This document shows positions 13,000 through 24,579 of a stretch of DNA of 64,000 bases, one piece after another (the first letter of the stretch is position 1; every line of letters starts with the position of its first letter). The translations under genes and the position numbers were made by a program. The stretch is taken from assembly GCA_028023455.1 (NCBI GenBank), contig JAQFVV010000320.1:186001-250000 (forward strand), in the 5' to 3' direction. The notes beneath the pieces are model-generated. The model was given only the letters and a program-made list of their open reading frames with translations. It was not told the DNA's origin and made no database searches. Origin of the DNA: Epiperipatus broadwayi (lineage: Eukaryota > Onychophora > Udeonychophora > Euonychophora > Peripatidae).

Positions 13000-13150
13000 A
13001 CTGAATTAATTAATTCAATTACTTTTATGAATGTTTGCAGTTTTATTTCAAATTATAACAAGCAAAATTATAGCTGAAGAAAAAAAATATTTTTTGATTT
13101 TTAGTGCATTATTTACCAAATAAAAGCATTTTTTATAAAACATATTTTAT
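13000..13150 (+). repeat. dispersed repeat family X, head segment
   Basis: Only the first about 150 bp of family X is clear: AATTAATTAATTCAATTAC, a tract ending GCTGAAGAAAAAAAATATT, and AAATAAAAGCATTTTTTATAA. With the minus copy it makes an inverted repeat whose centre (about 12963-13020) is a run of TTAA/ATTAAT palindromes. After 13150 the match to other copies fades. Confidence 0.65.
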
Positions 13151-13159
13151 GTATATTTT

Positions 13160-15330
13160 TGTCACAATTTTTAATTATTATACAAAAATATAAAAATAAA
13201 TATTCCCCCATATTTTAATTTAAGTCTATTTTTATTATTTTGAACTTACGTAAATATTTTATTTATATAGCATGATGCTTTTATATAAATTATAAATAAT
13301 AATGTAGCTTAAACAATGGCACATGCACTTTACAGATGGAACACTATTTAAACTAAATACTCTCCTTCCCAAACACAAGGTAAAGTCTTATTAAAAGTCA
13401 AATTATATATTGAATTATTAAAATGTGAGATTATTTTTATATTTAACTTTTCAGATCTAATAGATCTCTTTTTTCTTAAATTGTTCATCAAAATATTCTT
13501 CTGGTGCTTCTCATCCTAGCATTAATCCTGAAGAATTATATGTTCAAAAGAAGTTGGTTTTCAAAAATAGCATTATCCATTCAATCTTTTTTATTCTCAG
13601 TCAATCTCACAAGAAATTGATCAGTAATTTTATGATTTTTCTTCTTTTTTTATAATTACATCTTTTCAGCTTTCTAATTCATATATGCTATATCCTTTAC
13701 TCTTACCTTTATCTCCTCAGAAGAACATTGTAAATGCACGAATTTCTGTAATATCATTCTTCTCTATACAATCAGGGTAAACTTCATAATTTATTATTTT
13801 TATTATGTGGTTTATTTTTAATACTATTAATTCTTTTTGCAATGTTTCTGGTTTTTAGTTTTCTTTTTCTATTTACTTTTTCCATACTTCACCTTTTAAT
13901 AATAAATATTTTATGGGTTGTCTCAACAAGGTCAACAACATCATTCTTATCATAAATTTCAGCTCCTTCATTCCGACTGGATTCTTACTTTTTTAAAACT
14001 TTTATTAGTGGACAAAAGAAGTTTTACTTGGACTAATTACCATTACTTAATTATGATATATTTCCCTGTGTGATTTAGTGTAGTTGTAGAGTGGCTGATT
14101 GTGAGTTGAGGATAATAAGTAACATGACCTAATTTTGTCATTTCTGGTGATGAATTTCTAAATTACAAAAATCATTTTATTGATGTACTCTTTTTTACTT
14201 CACATTAATCTTACAAAATTAGAATTCAGTCTTTCTACTTTTAAAATTCTGATATATGCACCTTATATTTTTATTATCTTTTTTTTCTAGCTTTATTATT
14301 TTAGGCACATTTGTTTGCCACTCATATATATATAATTTGATCTATTTCTTTTTATATTTTTTTCAGATGTAATCATGGTTATTTGAATGTTTAGCTGGTC
14401 AGTATTTTTTACCTGGTCAGCATTTTTCATCTGAAATCATCTATATTTTAATATACCTGTCCACTGTCTAAAGCATCACTTCAAATGAGTATATATTTAT
14501 GTTGATCTCTCTTTAATTTTTATACTTATCTTAATTTTATTTTGTCGTTTTTTTTAATGAGACTATATCTGGCCTTTTACTTGTATAGTTGGTTATAATT
14601 TTGAATACTAACCTTCCTTTATCTCATTATGATTTTTCTTTTACTTTCATTTCACTCTTTTCCACAATTAGTATCAAAGAAAAATTAGATTTTGCTATAT
14701 TAATGAGAATATTAATAATCACATTTTTTTTAAATTTATAATAAATAAATATCAGCTCTTTCATTTTTTCTTTTACTACCACTTTTTTTGCTATTCAAAA
14801 CTTCAAACATCATTTCTTAATAAAACTAATTGTTCCCATTATTTGATTATTTATTCATTCGATTATCCTGAATCTTTTTCATTCTTTACTCATTCACCAA
14901 CATTCTTTATTTACCTTTTTTTCTTTCTATGGTCTTTTTCTTATATTTAAAATCATTTCTTAGTCATGCTTAATATTATTATTTCTTATTAATTTTTTTC
15001 AAAGAAAATATTAATTTCATTTAATTAAATCTCATTGTGAACTTTCATATATCTATCTCAGCTGCTCTCTAGCAGGCTTACATGTTGGCGGTTTTCTTTC
15101 TTCAAATTTTTCACTAGAAAATTATATTGCCTTCTCAGATTACTACTCTTTTTTGTTGATTAATATCTGGTCATATATTGTTATTGCTATTGCTCCACTC
15201 TTCAGTTTAGCAGACAATCATTGATTTATTTATCTGTCTTGTTCTCTATTAATTATTCCCATGCCTCTATATTTATGAGGTTCTTCATTTTCACTTTTTC
15301 CATGTTAAGAATAACATCTCAACACCGGGA
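13160..15330 (-). other. pyrimidine-rich stretch, possibly a badly decayed minus-strand coding relic
   Basis: The plus strand is strongly T/C-rich, so the minus strand is A/G-rich and reads as lysine-, asparagine- and glutamate-rich fragments full of stops. One minus-strand stretch near 13720-13760 reads GDKGKSKGYSIYELES. That resembles the GY-x-SKGY-x-x-Y block at the end of copia-type integrases. A nearby fragment, KNDVVDLVE (about 13940), recalls the start of copia reverse transcriptase but lies on the wrong side, so the assignment is weak. No open frame of useful length remains. Confidence 0.25.
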
Positions 15331-16404
15331 CTCATTTGAAGGTCACTTTTGTTTAGTTACATTTAATAAAGCAAAGGTATAAAATACTGCAAACTTCCAG
15401 TTATATGTGTACACATAATGAAAAGATAGATTAAAACTTAAATGAACACATGAAATAAATAATTTCTCAATGTTTCCTCAAAGAAAATCAAAACAGCAAA
15501 ATTCAAACATAAACTTTAATTACCAGAAATAGTATCATACTAAAAAAATGAATCAAATATGTATATTTTAAATAAATGTTTATAATTTTATTTATAGATA
15601 TCTCTTTTAAGGTAGCTTGCCCCTTAATATTGTGATACTCAAATTACAATAAAATATCAGTATTTACTCTATAAAAAAATATAAACAGTTAATAATGTTT
15701 AAAAAAAGTCACATAAAGTGATATATATAACCAACAACTAGCATATTTTTCTTTACACTCTATGCCATCTACTAAGCTTTAATAACAAATAGATACTAAA
15801 TGATAGTGCTTAAAAATGTCTATCCATGCTGCCTTATTGAATATCCTCAGATTAAGATAGCACTGGATGGGGATTTATTAAGAATATTTGCCAGCTATTA
15901 GTTACTAAAGCTTACAATAGGTGGCATAGAGGTGAAAAAAAATTACTAAGCTGCTGAAAAACAACAATAAGTAAGCTGAAGTTATGTGATATAGTCCTGT
16001 GATACAACTAACAACTACCTGGCTGCCACAAATGAAACTGATGTTTCTGCTTATAGCTGATATATACCACTGAAAAGTTTTAATATGGTGCATGACATAC
16101 TATATTTTGGATTAAAGATTTATATGGAATCCAAGTAAGACTTTTATTGGAACTACAACTACAATGCATGTTAGTGATAGCAGAAATCAATGCAATCATT
16201 TTAACAATAAAAATTTAATTTTGAGAAGAACTTTCAGTCATTTTGTGGTTAAAATACATTTAATGGAGTAATATTTTAATTCTAACAAAACCTACCTGGA
16301 TATCAGCAGCTGTCAGTTGTTAACAAAATGATAAAACAAGATAAAATATATATTTTTTTGTAGAAGAGAAAATATAGTACTACATTTATCCACCTTAGGC
16401 TTTT
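15331..16404. other. AT-rich stretch, nothing recognised
   Basis: A short minus open frame at 15905-16093 has no motif. No repeat was identified. Confidence 0.5.
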
Positions 16405-17015
16405 GTTGAATTAAAACAAAACTCTCTATATTTTATTGCCACTCAATGCAAGCCATTGATTACTCTGACTTGCATTGAGTGGCAATACATATAGAGAGTT
16501 TTGCCTGTTTTAATAAGCAAATCATAGGAAATGGTGATCATGTGATGTTTATTGGCTTAAACCAATCCTGCCTAATAGGATAGTGGTGGCTATCATTATT
16601 AAAGAACTGAATTCATCAAAATGTATGGGTATTGAACTGAGTTCAGACCTATATGACTATATAAGCTAATGGGATTGGATTGAAAATATTATGTTGTTTT
16701 CAATTTAAGACTCATAGTTTTGTAGTTAAGTAGAGATAAAAGGGGGCTGCTGGAGGGTTGCATTAAATCCTAAGATCTAAGTGCAGTGCTCAAACCTCCT
16801 CACTGATAAAGAACACAAGCCAGAAACTAGTCTGGGGATATTGGATGAGTAGGCATTAGATAGGGACTTTATGCACAAGCCTTCAGGAATCCATTGATTA
16901 CTCTGTTTGGCACTGAGTGGCACTACTGTATGGAGAGTTTTGCCTGTTTTAATAACAGTAATGTGCTAGCATAAGAAATAGTGATCATGTGATGTTTATT
17001 GGCTTTTGTTAAATT
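16405..17015 (-). mobile_element. fold-back element, family FB2 (with internal palindrome)
   Basis: Member of a family whose conserved parts are GGCAAAACTCTCCATACAGT, GCCACTCAGTGCAAGCC, GCCTACTCATCCAATATCC, CTAAGATCTAAGTGCAGTGC and AAACATCACATGATCAC. This copy runs opposite to the one at 22.9 kb. It opens with a hairpin (arms about 16422-16455 and 16468-16503, AAAACTCTCTAT with ATAGAGAGTTTT). It closes with the CACTGAGTGGCACTACTGTA arm and GTGATCATGTGATGTTTATT. No coding sequence, so it must have moved with help in trans. Confidence 0.75.
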
Positions 17016-18340
17016 CATAAAAAACAAATAAATTTACACATAATTTCTTTACTTGTGTGTTATCACTTTTTTGTAAAATTATTAAATATTTTTTGATAAG
17101 TATATGATGCTTGTATTCAGTTATTATATATATATATTAGTAGAAAATTAGTCAATTGAAAATGTATCAAACAGAAAATGCCTACTGTCAATAACCTTCT
17201 AATTATTTTTTGTTGTGTTTTTTGTAGTTATAAGTTAATTTTAAATATATCTAAAATATTTATAATACTTTTACTCATACTTTAGTGAAATTTGTCTTAA
17301 ATATGCAGATTAAGTGGATAATACTTTTTGTAATCGTTCCATTGTGCAATATAAAACAACACAATAGCAGCTAATTTCTAAACTTTCATCCTTTTTATTT
17401 TAAGCAAATAAATGTTTATCTTCATAAATTATTTGCATATTTCAATTTAAAATATTAACTTTACAAGCAAACATAAACTGAAATAATAACCTGAACACAA
17501 GATTTTGATAGCTTCTGAGGCAAAACAAATATTTTTTGAATGAATAAAAATTAATAATCAAATTTAAATTAATATTGCATATTTGAATAAAAATACATTT
17601 AAGCAGTTAAAATACTTTCTGAAATTTAAAAATTCAATTTAGAATTTTAAAAAAATGAAAAATAGCATTTACAATTTTAAAAAAAATCTATTTCCATAAT
17701 AACTTTTTGTGTTAGAATTTTTGCACTTGAATTGATTTTTTAAAAAAAAAAAACATTTTTTTTTTGATAAAGTTTGAATTTAATTTTACAAAAATAAACA
17801 AATTATACTATAGACTAATAGTTTTTTAATATTCAATTTTAAACAAAAGTGACAATCATGTGATTGCAATGTCTGCCAATGAGAACCTTCTCCTTTACTT
17901 GAAATTTCATCTTGAAATCTTAATTTATTAACAACAAGATATTTTATTGACAACAAAATATTTTTATTGAAATTATTATGAAATACATTTTAAGTTTTTG
18001 CTATCAAACAAATCTAAAGCTATTAACAAACATTAAAAAGCAACTACATGTGAACCACTTTAGATTCAGTTACAACATTGCAGAATATTGTACATTACTC
18101 ACAGATCTCAATGGGACATAATTAAATATATTTTTTAATTTAAGGACTAAAGTAAAATACTTTTTTTTGTTTATTTATATTTGTTTATTGCTCTTTTTTA
18201 TATTTTATTTTTATGATTAATTTTATTTTTTAAGCTTATGTTTTAATGAAATTTGTCAAAAAAATAAAAATAAAATAGAGAACTTTTTTTCATTCAAAAA
18301 TACATCATCCAAAACATGAAAAAAAAATGTTTAAAAAAGG
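17016..18340. other. AT-rich stretch, nothing recognised
   Basis: Homopolymer-rich DNA with no domain, RNA or repeat I could identify. Confidence 0.5.
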
Positions 18341-18344
18341 CCCA

Positions 18345-18720
18345 TGAGTTGGTTCAAAGTTAACCATTTAAAGGTATAACTTACTGAGGTTTTTTAAAAA
18401 CAGAAGTGTTATACTGTTATATATCAATGTTGTTTTTGTTGAATGTTATGAAGCTCTCAGTTTAAGACACAGGATAGAGACTTTGTAAAGATAATAGTGG
18501 CCATCTTATCTTTGTATCTAAATTCAATTACATAAGCCCCTCTTATCTTTTCAGTCTTTATCTTGTGCCTTGAATCAAGAGTTTCCTAACATTTAACAAA
18601 AGCAACATTGATTTAATATAACAGTATAGTGCATGTGTAAAGGGTTAATTACCTTCTGTTTAAAATTACAGTTTGAAAGTGCACTAGTAAAGTTCTTAAT
18701 CTATTACAGTAACTTACTGT
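18345..18720 (+). mobile_element. fold-back element, family FB1
   Basis: The core ACAGGATAGAGACTTTGTAA followed by GATAATAGTGGCCATCTTAT matches the cores at 19.5, 29.0 and 55.4 kb. Short inverted blocks (GTTATACTGTTATAT at 18408-18422 with ATATAACAGTATAG near 18617-18630) bracket the core. Borders are approximate. Confidence 0.6.
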
Positions 18721-19279
18721 TTATTGATAGCAGGTATATACAGGAAAATAAAATATTTGCATGTTAGTAAGCAGAATCTGTTAGGATTTTTTTTTGTAAT
18801 CAATAATGAATTGTTGTTTTTTTCAATACCTTTTTTTTTTTTACTTCTATTTAGTAATTTTTTTATTCTTTGTAAGTATATAATATTTATATAGAGCTTT
18901 ATCAAAATATTAACTTGTACTTTTGATAAGTATATATGGCTTTTTCCAAATATTGCAGACTTATAAAAAATGGAAAACAATTACATTTTTTTGCCACACA
19001 TACCAATAAATGACCTAGTTGACATTCACATATACTAAAAATAAATTTGATACTAGAGGAAACTCATTATACTAAAATAAAGGTTATGAAAAGAGTTATA
19101 AAATATAATACTTTCATATAATTTTTTTTTCTTTTTTTTAAAAAAAAATACTTAAAAGTTTTCAAAATATTTTTATAAAATACATTATTTGAGACTTTTA
19201 TTTTCACCAGTAAAATTTAAATGTCAATATATATATATTTAACATTTGAACATAATTACTTTTCTTTCCATTTTTATTC
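18721..19279. other. AT-rich stretch, nothing recognised
   Basis: A minus open frame at 18714-18980 is a lysine- and isoleucine-rich chance frame. Long T and A runs occur near 19125-19150. Confidence 0.5.
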
Positions 19280-19284
19280 ATGTT

Positions 19285-19600
19285 ATTTTTTAAAAAACAA
19301 GAGACTTGATCAGGTAATTTTCACTGCTTGTAACTTTTTAATGTAATTATTTTTGCATATTAGCATTAACAGCTACAGAATGAGAGCATGAAGATTTAAT
19401 CTTCATAACTTTACATCCATTACATTATTAATTTATAGATAAATCTAGTGAAATGCTTTAGATTGGCTTATATAATTGCATTTAGATACAAGGATAAGAT
19501 GGCTTTTCTTATTTTTTAAAAGTCTCTATCTTGAATTTAAGTTTGAGAGTATCCTGTTTACTCATTATAACATTGGTGAGTTAGTAAAGTGATTAAGCAG
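19285..19600 (-). mobile_element. fold-back element, family FB1
   Basis: The reverse complement contains TTCAAGATAGAGACTTTTAA, CCATCTTATCCTTGTATC and TTATATAAGCCAATCTAAAG, the conserved core of FB1. The ends are decayed. Confidence 0.55.
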
Positions 19601-19734
19601 CACATATTGAAGTCTGATTACTCTCTGATTAAGAATTTTTAATAAAAACTGTACTTGTAAATTAAGTTGTTATTAAGGTATTATTTTGTAAAACTTTTAT
19701 TAGTTTTAAAGCATGGACCTTAAATAGACCACTT

Positions 19735-20212
19735 TTTGATTATATCTTCAAAGTCTGTTATTTCAGCTTCTTTATTTTCTACAGATAATATTGCTAAAGA
19801 ATAAGACTCTTGTGACATTGTGCATCTGAGGTATGTTTTGGTTAATTTTAATTTACTAAATGAACATTCTGTATTAGCCAGTCAAGGCTTAAATAAATTA
19901 TGTGTGCAATGCAAATTTTGGGAAAATTTTATTAGAATTATTTTCTATTATAAATGTAATCAGGTTGAATGTTTTAATTTTGAATAAAAATATCTTATTA
20001 TATTTCTTATTAAAAAGACTGTTTGTAAATTCTTTCTCTTCATTAAAAACATCTAAAGATTTTTTACAAAATTTATTCATATATTCTTTTAGAAATTCAG
20101 GAGATCAGATTTCTTTAACCAAATAATGAAATGTTCTATAATTTTCTAAAATTTCTGGGATCTTTTGTCTGTTTGATACATCAAAGTGTCTATTTATCAG
20201 CAATAGTATTCT
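19735..20212 (-). pseudogene. hAT transposase relict, C-terminal part (TTF/DUF4371-like)
   Basis: The minus strand from about 19890 down to 19735 encodes the hAT dimerisation end: CSFSKLKLTKTYLRCTMSQE, then LAILSVENKEAEI. Canonical family members read ERSFSKLKLIK-x-YLRSTM. Upstream (20212-19900) a 60-codon frame containing EYMNKFCKKSLDVFNEE fits the region before the dimerisation domain, interrupted by stops. The N-terminal and middle parts lie at 21.83-22.86 kb, separated by an inserted LINE. Such proteins cut and paste DNA flanked by 8-bp target duplications. This copy is dead. Confidence 0.75.
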
Positions 20213-20214
20213 GG

Positions 20215-21240
20215 CCCATGGACAGGTCCAGAGAGTAATCACATCACCAGTTTATCCATTTTTCCAATCCATTCTCTTCATTGCTCAACTCTTCAATTCC
20301 ACATAACTCTTCCCATCTCTAATATTCTCCAACAATATCAATCTTTTCCATCCTTTCTTTTTGCTTCTACTCACCACCCCCTCCAAAACATCTTTCATTA
20401 AACTATAATTTTTTAATATATGCCCAATCTAGTTTTTTTTTCTATTTCTAATTTCTTCAATCAATCTTCTTTCTTCATTTACTCTTTTTCAAAAAACTTC
20501 ATTTGTTATTTTCTTCATCCAACTGATTTTTTCCATTCTTTTCCATGACCACATCTCAAAGGCTTTCAATCTGTTCCTAATTTTATTACTAATTGTTCAC
20601 GTTTCACAAACATATAATAGTTCACTCCACATGTAGCATTAAATTAATATTTTCCTTATTTCTGTCTTCAAAGGTCCACAAAATATTTTCTTTATCTTAA
20701 CAAATGCCTTCTTTGCCAATGCTACTCTTTTAACTTAATATTCACTTCTTCCATCTTCATTCAACCAATTATATCTAAATCCCTTTACCTGTTGAACTAT
20801 GTTACTGCAGATTTCAATTTGTAGCTTTTTTGCATTCTTCTCTATCTATAAATACTTAATCTTCTCAACATTAATCTTCATTCCATATTCCATACAACCT
20901 TCTAATTTTTTCAACATATTCTGAAGACAGTTTTCATCTTCAGCTATAAAAGCCATATCATCTGCAAATCTTATACATTTTATTATTCTACCTTCAACAC
21001 TTGGTCCTCCATAGTCTAAATAATTATTTAGCATCTTCTAAATAAACATTAAGAGGAACAGGTGTCATAGTATATCCTTGCCTAACTCTGATTTCTATAT
21101 TCACTTCAGAGGTCTCATTATTTTCCAGTCTAATTCTTATTCTTTGCCCAGTATATATATTCCAAATTAATCTTTTCTCTTTCCAAAATACTCCTTTATT
21201 TTTTAAGATGGTCATAAGTTTATTCCAGAAACTTTATGAG
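20215..21240 (-). pseudogene. second LINE family, reverse transcriptase relict inside the hAT
   Basis: Minus-strand frames give VRQGYTMTPVPLNVYLED (motif 4 of LINE reverse transcriptase), IRFADDMAFIAEDENCL with an intact FADD catalytic box (about 20970), and MEYGMKINVEKIKYL. After several frame changes comes a C-terminal stretch with KKNWIGHIL and KKGWKRLILLE (near 20310-20450), the RxW-GHI pattern of LINE tails. It differs clearly from the RTE family at 7.3 and 46 kb. It interrupts the hAT relict, so it inserted after that transposon. Confidence 0.75.
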
Positions 21241-21829
21241 GATGTCACAGGTTTATGACATGAGTAGTCTCATGTTTACTCTCCTGCAAAGCAAGACACC
21301 AAAAAAACCCCTTAGCTAAGGTTTCAACATCAAACATGATTATTTCTGTAGATATAATCATAATAAAATGACAATTATAAGGTGAAGTAGTTTACCATTG
21401 CTTTCTTTTTCCAGAAATAACTTCCTTAACAGGCTTAATGTGCTAGCTGAATTTTATAAAACAAACATCCATCTACCACATCTTCTTTACCATTGACACC
21501 TGTAGTGATCTGCTAATTTGGAGGAATACTATTACTGGCTCAGCATCCAGTGGGGTGTTGATTTATTTAATGGTGGTCAACACTTACATCATACATTTAC
21601 CTTCATAGGAATTGTGGAATTTTATAGAAGTAAATACATTACTGCCTCCACCACTTTATGATAGTGAATATGATCCCATTGTCAGCAACTGCTTATTAAC
21701 ATTTATTTTGTTTATTCACAGCTAATCTTCATATGTGAAGGCTATTCCATTATCCACAACCTGAGGACATTTTGTATGGCAAGGGACCCATGCCCTGAAA
21801 TCTAATCCAACTCAGAAAGTATCTATTAA
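21241..21829 (-). other. probable 5' part of the inserted LINE, not decodable
   Basis: This somewhat GC-richer stretch lies between the LINE reverse transcriptase and the resumption of the hAT frame, so it belongs to the insertion or to a second one. I see no readable domain. It contains GTTTACCATTGCTTTCTTTT and other words that look repeat-derived. Confidence 0.4.
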
Positions 21830-22860
21830 GGCACACGATCATCTGAAATTTTATCAATGCCTATATCATTGAAAAAAAACCTTTTCCTTTATAGATATAA
21901 TAGGTAGGAAGCTCTGTATTTCCACTTAGTCTTTGAACAATTTTTTTAGCCACTTCTAATTATTTTTTAAATTCACTATTTCTTATGTCTTGGAGTAGAT
22001 ATTGTACTGATTTAATAAGTAAAAACCAACTTGAAAGCTATATCTTCATTCTCTAAAATAAAATATACTTATTACACTTAAAATATTATACCAAATTAAA
22101 AGTGAAATAACAAAATGAAATTTTATAATATTTTCTAACATAGTATTTGCTATTGGAAGCACGGAAACAATCAGATGTTGTTTTAATAAATTCATTCAAG
22201 ACAGATATTATTTCTTTTATTTGAAAACCAAATTGATTCAAGCTTTCCATCTGGTTATACTTAATAGTTTTAGTATTACTTGTTTTAATAATACCATTCA
22301 CTGTTTGGGTGAATGTGCAAAGAGTAAAATGTCTTGGTGTAATTTCGAAAAAAAATTTTGGGATTCTATAATACTGACTGCTATGTCACAAAAAAGTAAA
22401 TTAAAATTATGAGCTAAACAAAGATACATAAAATACATTTTGATTTGTTTTTCTTATTCTTTTTTATACTCCCTTTCATTGTCTCATGTTAGTATCATTG
22501 TTACAGGATTCTCCTCTATAGTTCATAATATCTATGTGGGATGGTTTTAAAATATTTAATAATAAATCTGATAATCCCCTCAATAGTTGTATCTTATACT
22601 TATAAAAATCCAATAAATGATTTTTATTTGCCAATTTTATTTATTTTAACTAATGTTAACATATCTTAAGATAATGGAAGTTTATTTTGCATAAGAAATA
22701 TCAGGTGGACGATCCATTTGAGCACATTAATATTTGACATTTCATATCGTAATATTTAAAAACAAGCTTTGGGATTGATACGGCAATAATGTACTACTAG
22801 TTTGTTACTATCATGATTTTTTTAAATATTTTTTAATAGTTCCACATCCTGTTTGCTTAA
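21830..22860 (-). pseudogene. hAT transposase relict, N-terminal and central part
   Basis: Continuation of the relict at 19.7-20.2 kb, read on the minus strand. A block near 22480-22550 reads NYRGESCNNDTNMR, corresponding to the conserved RGQ-YDN-ANMSG motif of TTF/DUF4371-type hAT transposases. Downstream come PKIFFSKLHQDILLFAHS (near 22310-22360) and LLQDIRNSEFKK (near 21970), in the order expected of the family. Then comes KRKRFFFNDIGIDK (about 21870), just before the LINE insertion. Many stops and frame changes. Confidence 0.7.
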
Positions 22861-22904
22861 TAATTCAATCAAAACAAGAAAATTCCCATTATTTGAACTT
22901 TCAA

Positions 22905-23470
22905 TTGTTTTAAACAAAGGCAAAACTCTCCATACAGTAGAGCCACCCTGTGCCAAACAGAGTAATCAATGGATGCCAGAAGGCTTGTGCATAAAATCCC
23001 TATCTAGTGCCTACTCATCCAATATCCCCAGACTAGTTTATGGCTTGTGGCCATCATCAGTGAAGAGCCTTGGATCTGAGAGCACTGCACCTAGATCTTA
23101 GGATCTAATGCAACCCTCCAGCAGCCACCTTTTAACTCTACTTTACTACAAAACTATGAGAATGAAATTGAAAACATTGTTAATATCTTCAATCTAAGCT
23201 CAATAGCTTATATAGTCATATAAGTCTGAACTCAATTCAGCACCCATACATTTTGGTGTCTTTGGCTCTTAAACAACCATAGCCACCACTATCCTATTAA
23301 GCAGGATTGGTGTTAAACCATTAAACATCACATGATCACTATTTCTATACTAGCACATAATTGTTGCAAACAAAGGCAAAACTCTCCATACAGTAGTGCC
23401 ATCCTTGCCTTTGTTTACAACAATTATGTGCTAGTATAGAAATTGTGATCATGTGATGTTTAGTGGTTTC
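22905..23470 (+). mobile_element. fold-back element, family FB2, fullest copy
   Basis: The most complete FB2 copy. It begins AAAGGCAAAACTCTCCATAC, then AGAGTAATCAATGGATGCC, GCCTACTCATCCAATATCCC, CTTGGATCTGAGAGCACTGC, and ends in a 135-bp palindrome (about 23327-23461) with roughly 60-bp arms. The arms contain AAACATCACATGATCAC, CTATACTAGCACATAAT and CAAAGGCAA. An 82-codon plus frame (22853-23101) crosses it but is not conserved in the other copies, so I read the element as non-coding. Confidence 0.8.
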
Positions 23471-23656
23471 AATTGTTTTATTATCATCCCTGAATGCCAA
23501 ATTTTATTTACTTAAAAATAATATAACATCTACAATACATAAAAAAATTTCTTTCAAATACTATTTCTCAGTTTTAATAAGTGATTGCATGGAATTGTCA
23601 TTTGTCTGATTTAAATTGAGTCTTTGAATTAATTCTCACCACTAAATATAACACTT

Positions 23657-23887
23657 ATAATATTAATATCATCTATATTCTTTATTACTTTTTTTACACT
23701 GCTTTTTTACAATCCACTATTGACAGTTTCAATTGTTCCAGAAATCCTCTTCAGAACTTCTACTTGATTTGGAAATATAAATAAAAGTTCTGAAGAGGGT
23801 TGCTGGGACAATCAAAACTGTCAATAGTGGATTGTAAAAAAGCATTGTAAAAAGTAATAAAGAATATAGATGATATTAATATTATGC
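23657..23887. repeat. near-perfect hairpin, about 100-bp arms
   Basis: The left arm (23657-23758) and right arm (23784-23887) are inverted copies with only a few mismatches. Matched blocks are AATATTAATATCATCTATAT, TTTTTTACAATCCACTATTG and CCTCTTCAGAACTT. The loop is about 25 bp. No coding content. Its good preservation suggests a recent fold-back insertion or inverted duplication. Confidence 0.85.
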
Positions 23888-24001
23888 ATTAAGAAAGATA
23901 AAGAATATAACCCTCGATGTGTAGTTTTTTCCCATAAAAACACAATGTATCTTTCAATTTTTGCCAGATTGATTTTGCACTTAATAAAGAATCAAATAAC
24001 A

Positions 24002-24095
24002 GTGTTGATAGCCTAGTAGTTAGCATAGCTGCCTTTCAAGCAGCTGGCCTGGGTTCGCTTCCCGGTCAATGCATTTGACATATGAAAAAAACAAA
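24002..24095 (+). mobile_element. tRNA-headed SINE, 71-nt head, plus strand
   Basis: The tRNA-like head is 24002-24072. Acceptor GTGTTGA pairs with TCAATGC over all seven positions (two G-T). Box A is TAGCCTAGTAG, the T arm CTGGG-TTCGCTT-CCCGG, and the anticodon loop CTTTCAA would read TTC (Glu). The tail is ATTTGACATATG followed by A's. The head has the same length as the copies at 3.3 and 9.6 kb. I found no convincing target duplication. Confidence 0.8.
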
Positions 24096-24099
24096 ACAA

Positions 24100-24579
24100 T
24101 GAACACTGTTTTTCAGTGTTGAGTATAAGTCATGGTTTATAATAGTAAATATTAGAAAAAAGTCGACCATTCTCTTATGGAAAATTATATTCTTTATTCT
24201 ATTTTAGTTTGCAATGAGCTAACTTCATTTTAATATATGATGTATGTTTAGGCCATTGTGCTGGATCATTCTTTAGCATTTTGGAAAAGATATCATCAGT
24301 GTTTATTGAAGCTAATAATTTATTATCTTCTAGCTTGTTTAGACAGTTTCAATTTCTTTATTTTCAATTCTTATTTCAAAAAGACACCACTTGATTGTTC
24401 TTGAATTTCATTATCTTCTGTTTCTATTTTTTTTCTATGCACTGTTTTAAACTAGCTTTTTTTTTTTTTAATTTATTTTTTAAATTTTCTTTCAGTGAAA
24501 TTTTATCTAAGCACTTGAAATTTTATTGTTGTTTTTTTTTTTTTTAATTTTATTACTCAAAATTACTATATTATAAAAA
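24100..24579. other. AT-rich stretch, nothing recognised
   Basis: Long T runs near 24455-24475 and 24530-24545. No gene or repeat was identified. Confidence 0.5.

Noticed and set aside
13160-15330. A full copia-type retrotransposon
   Set aside because: Only one block (GYSIYELES-type) is suggestive. The possible reverse-transcriptase block lies on the wrong side of it, and no long terminal repeats were seen.
22853-23101. 82-codon frame as a small protein
   Set aside because: It crosses the FB2 fold-back element and is not kept in other FB2 copies.
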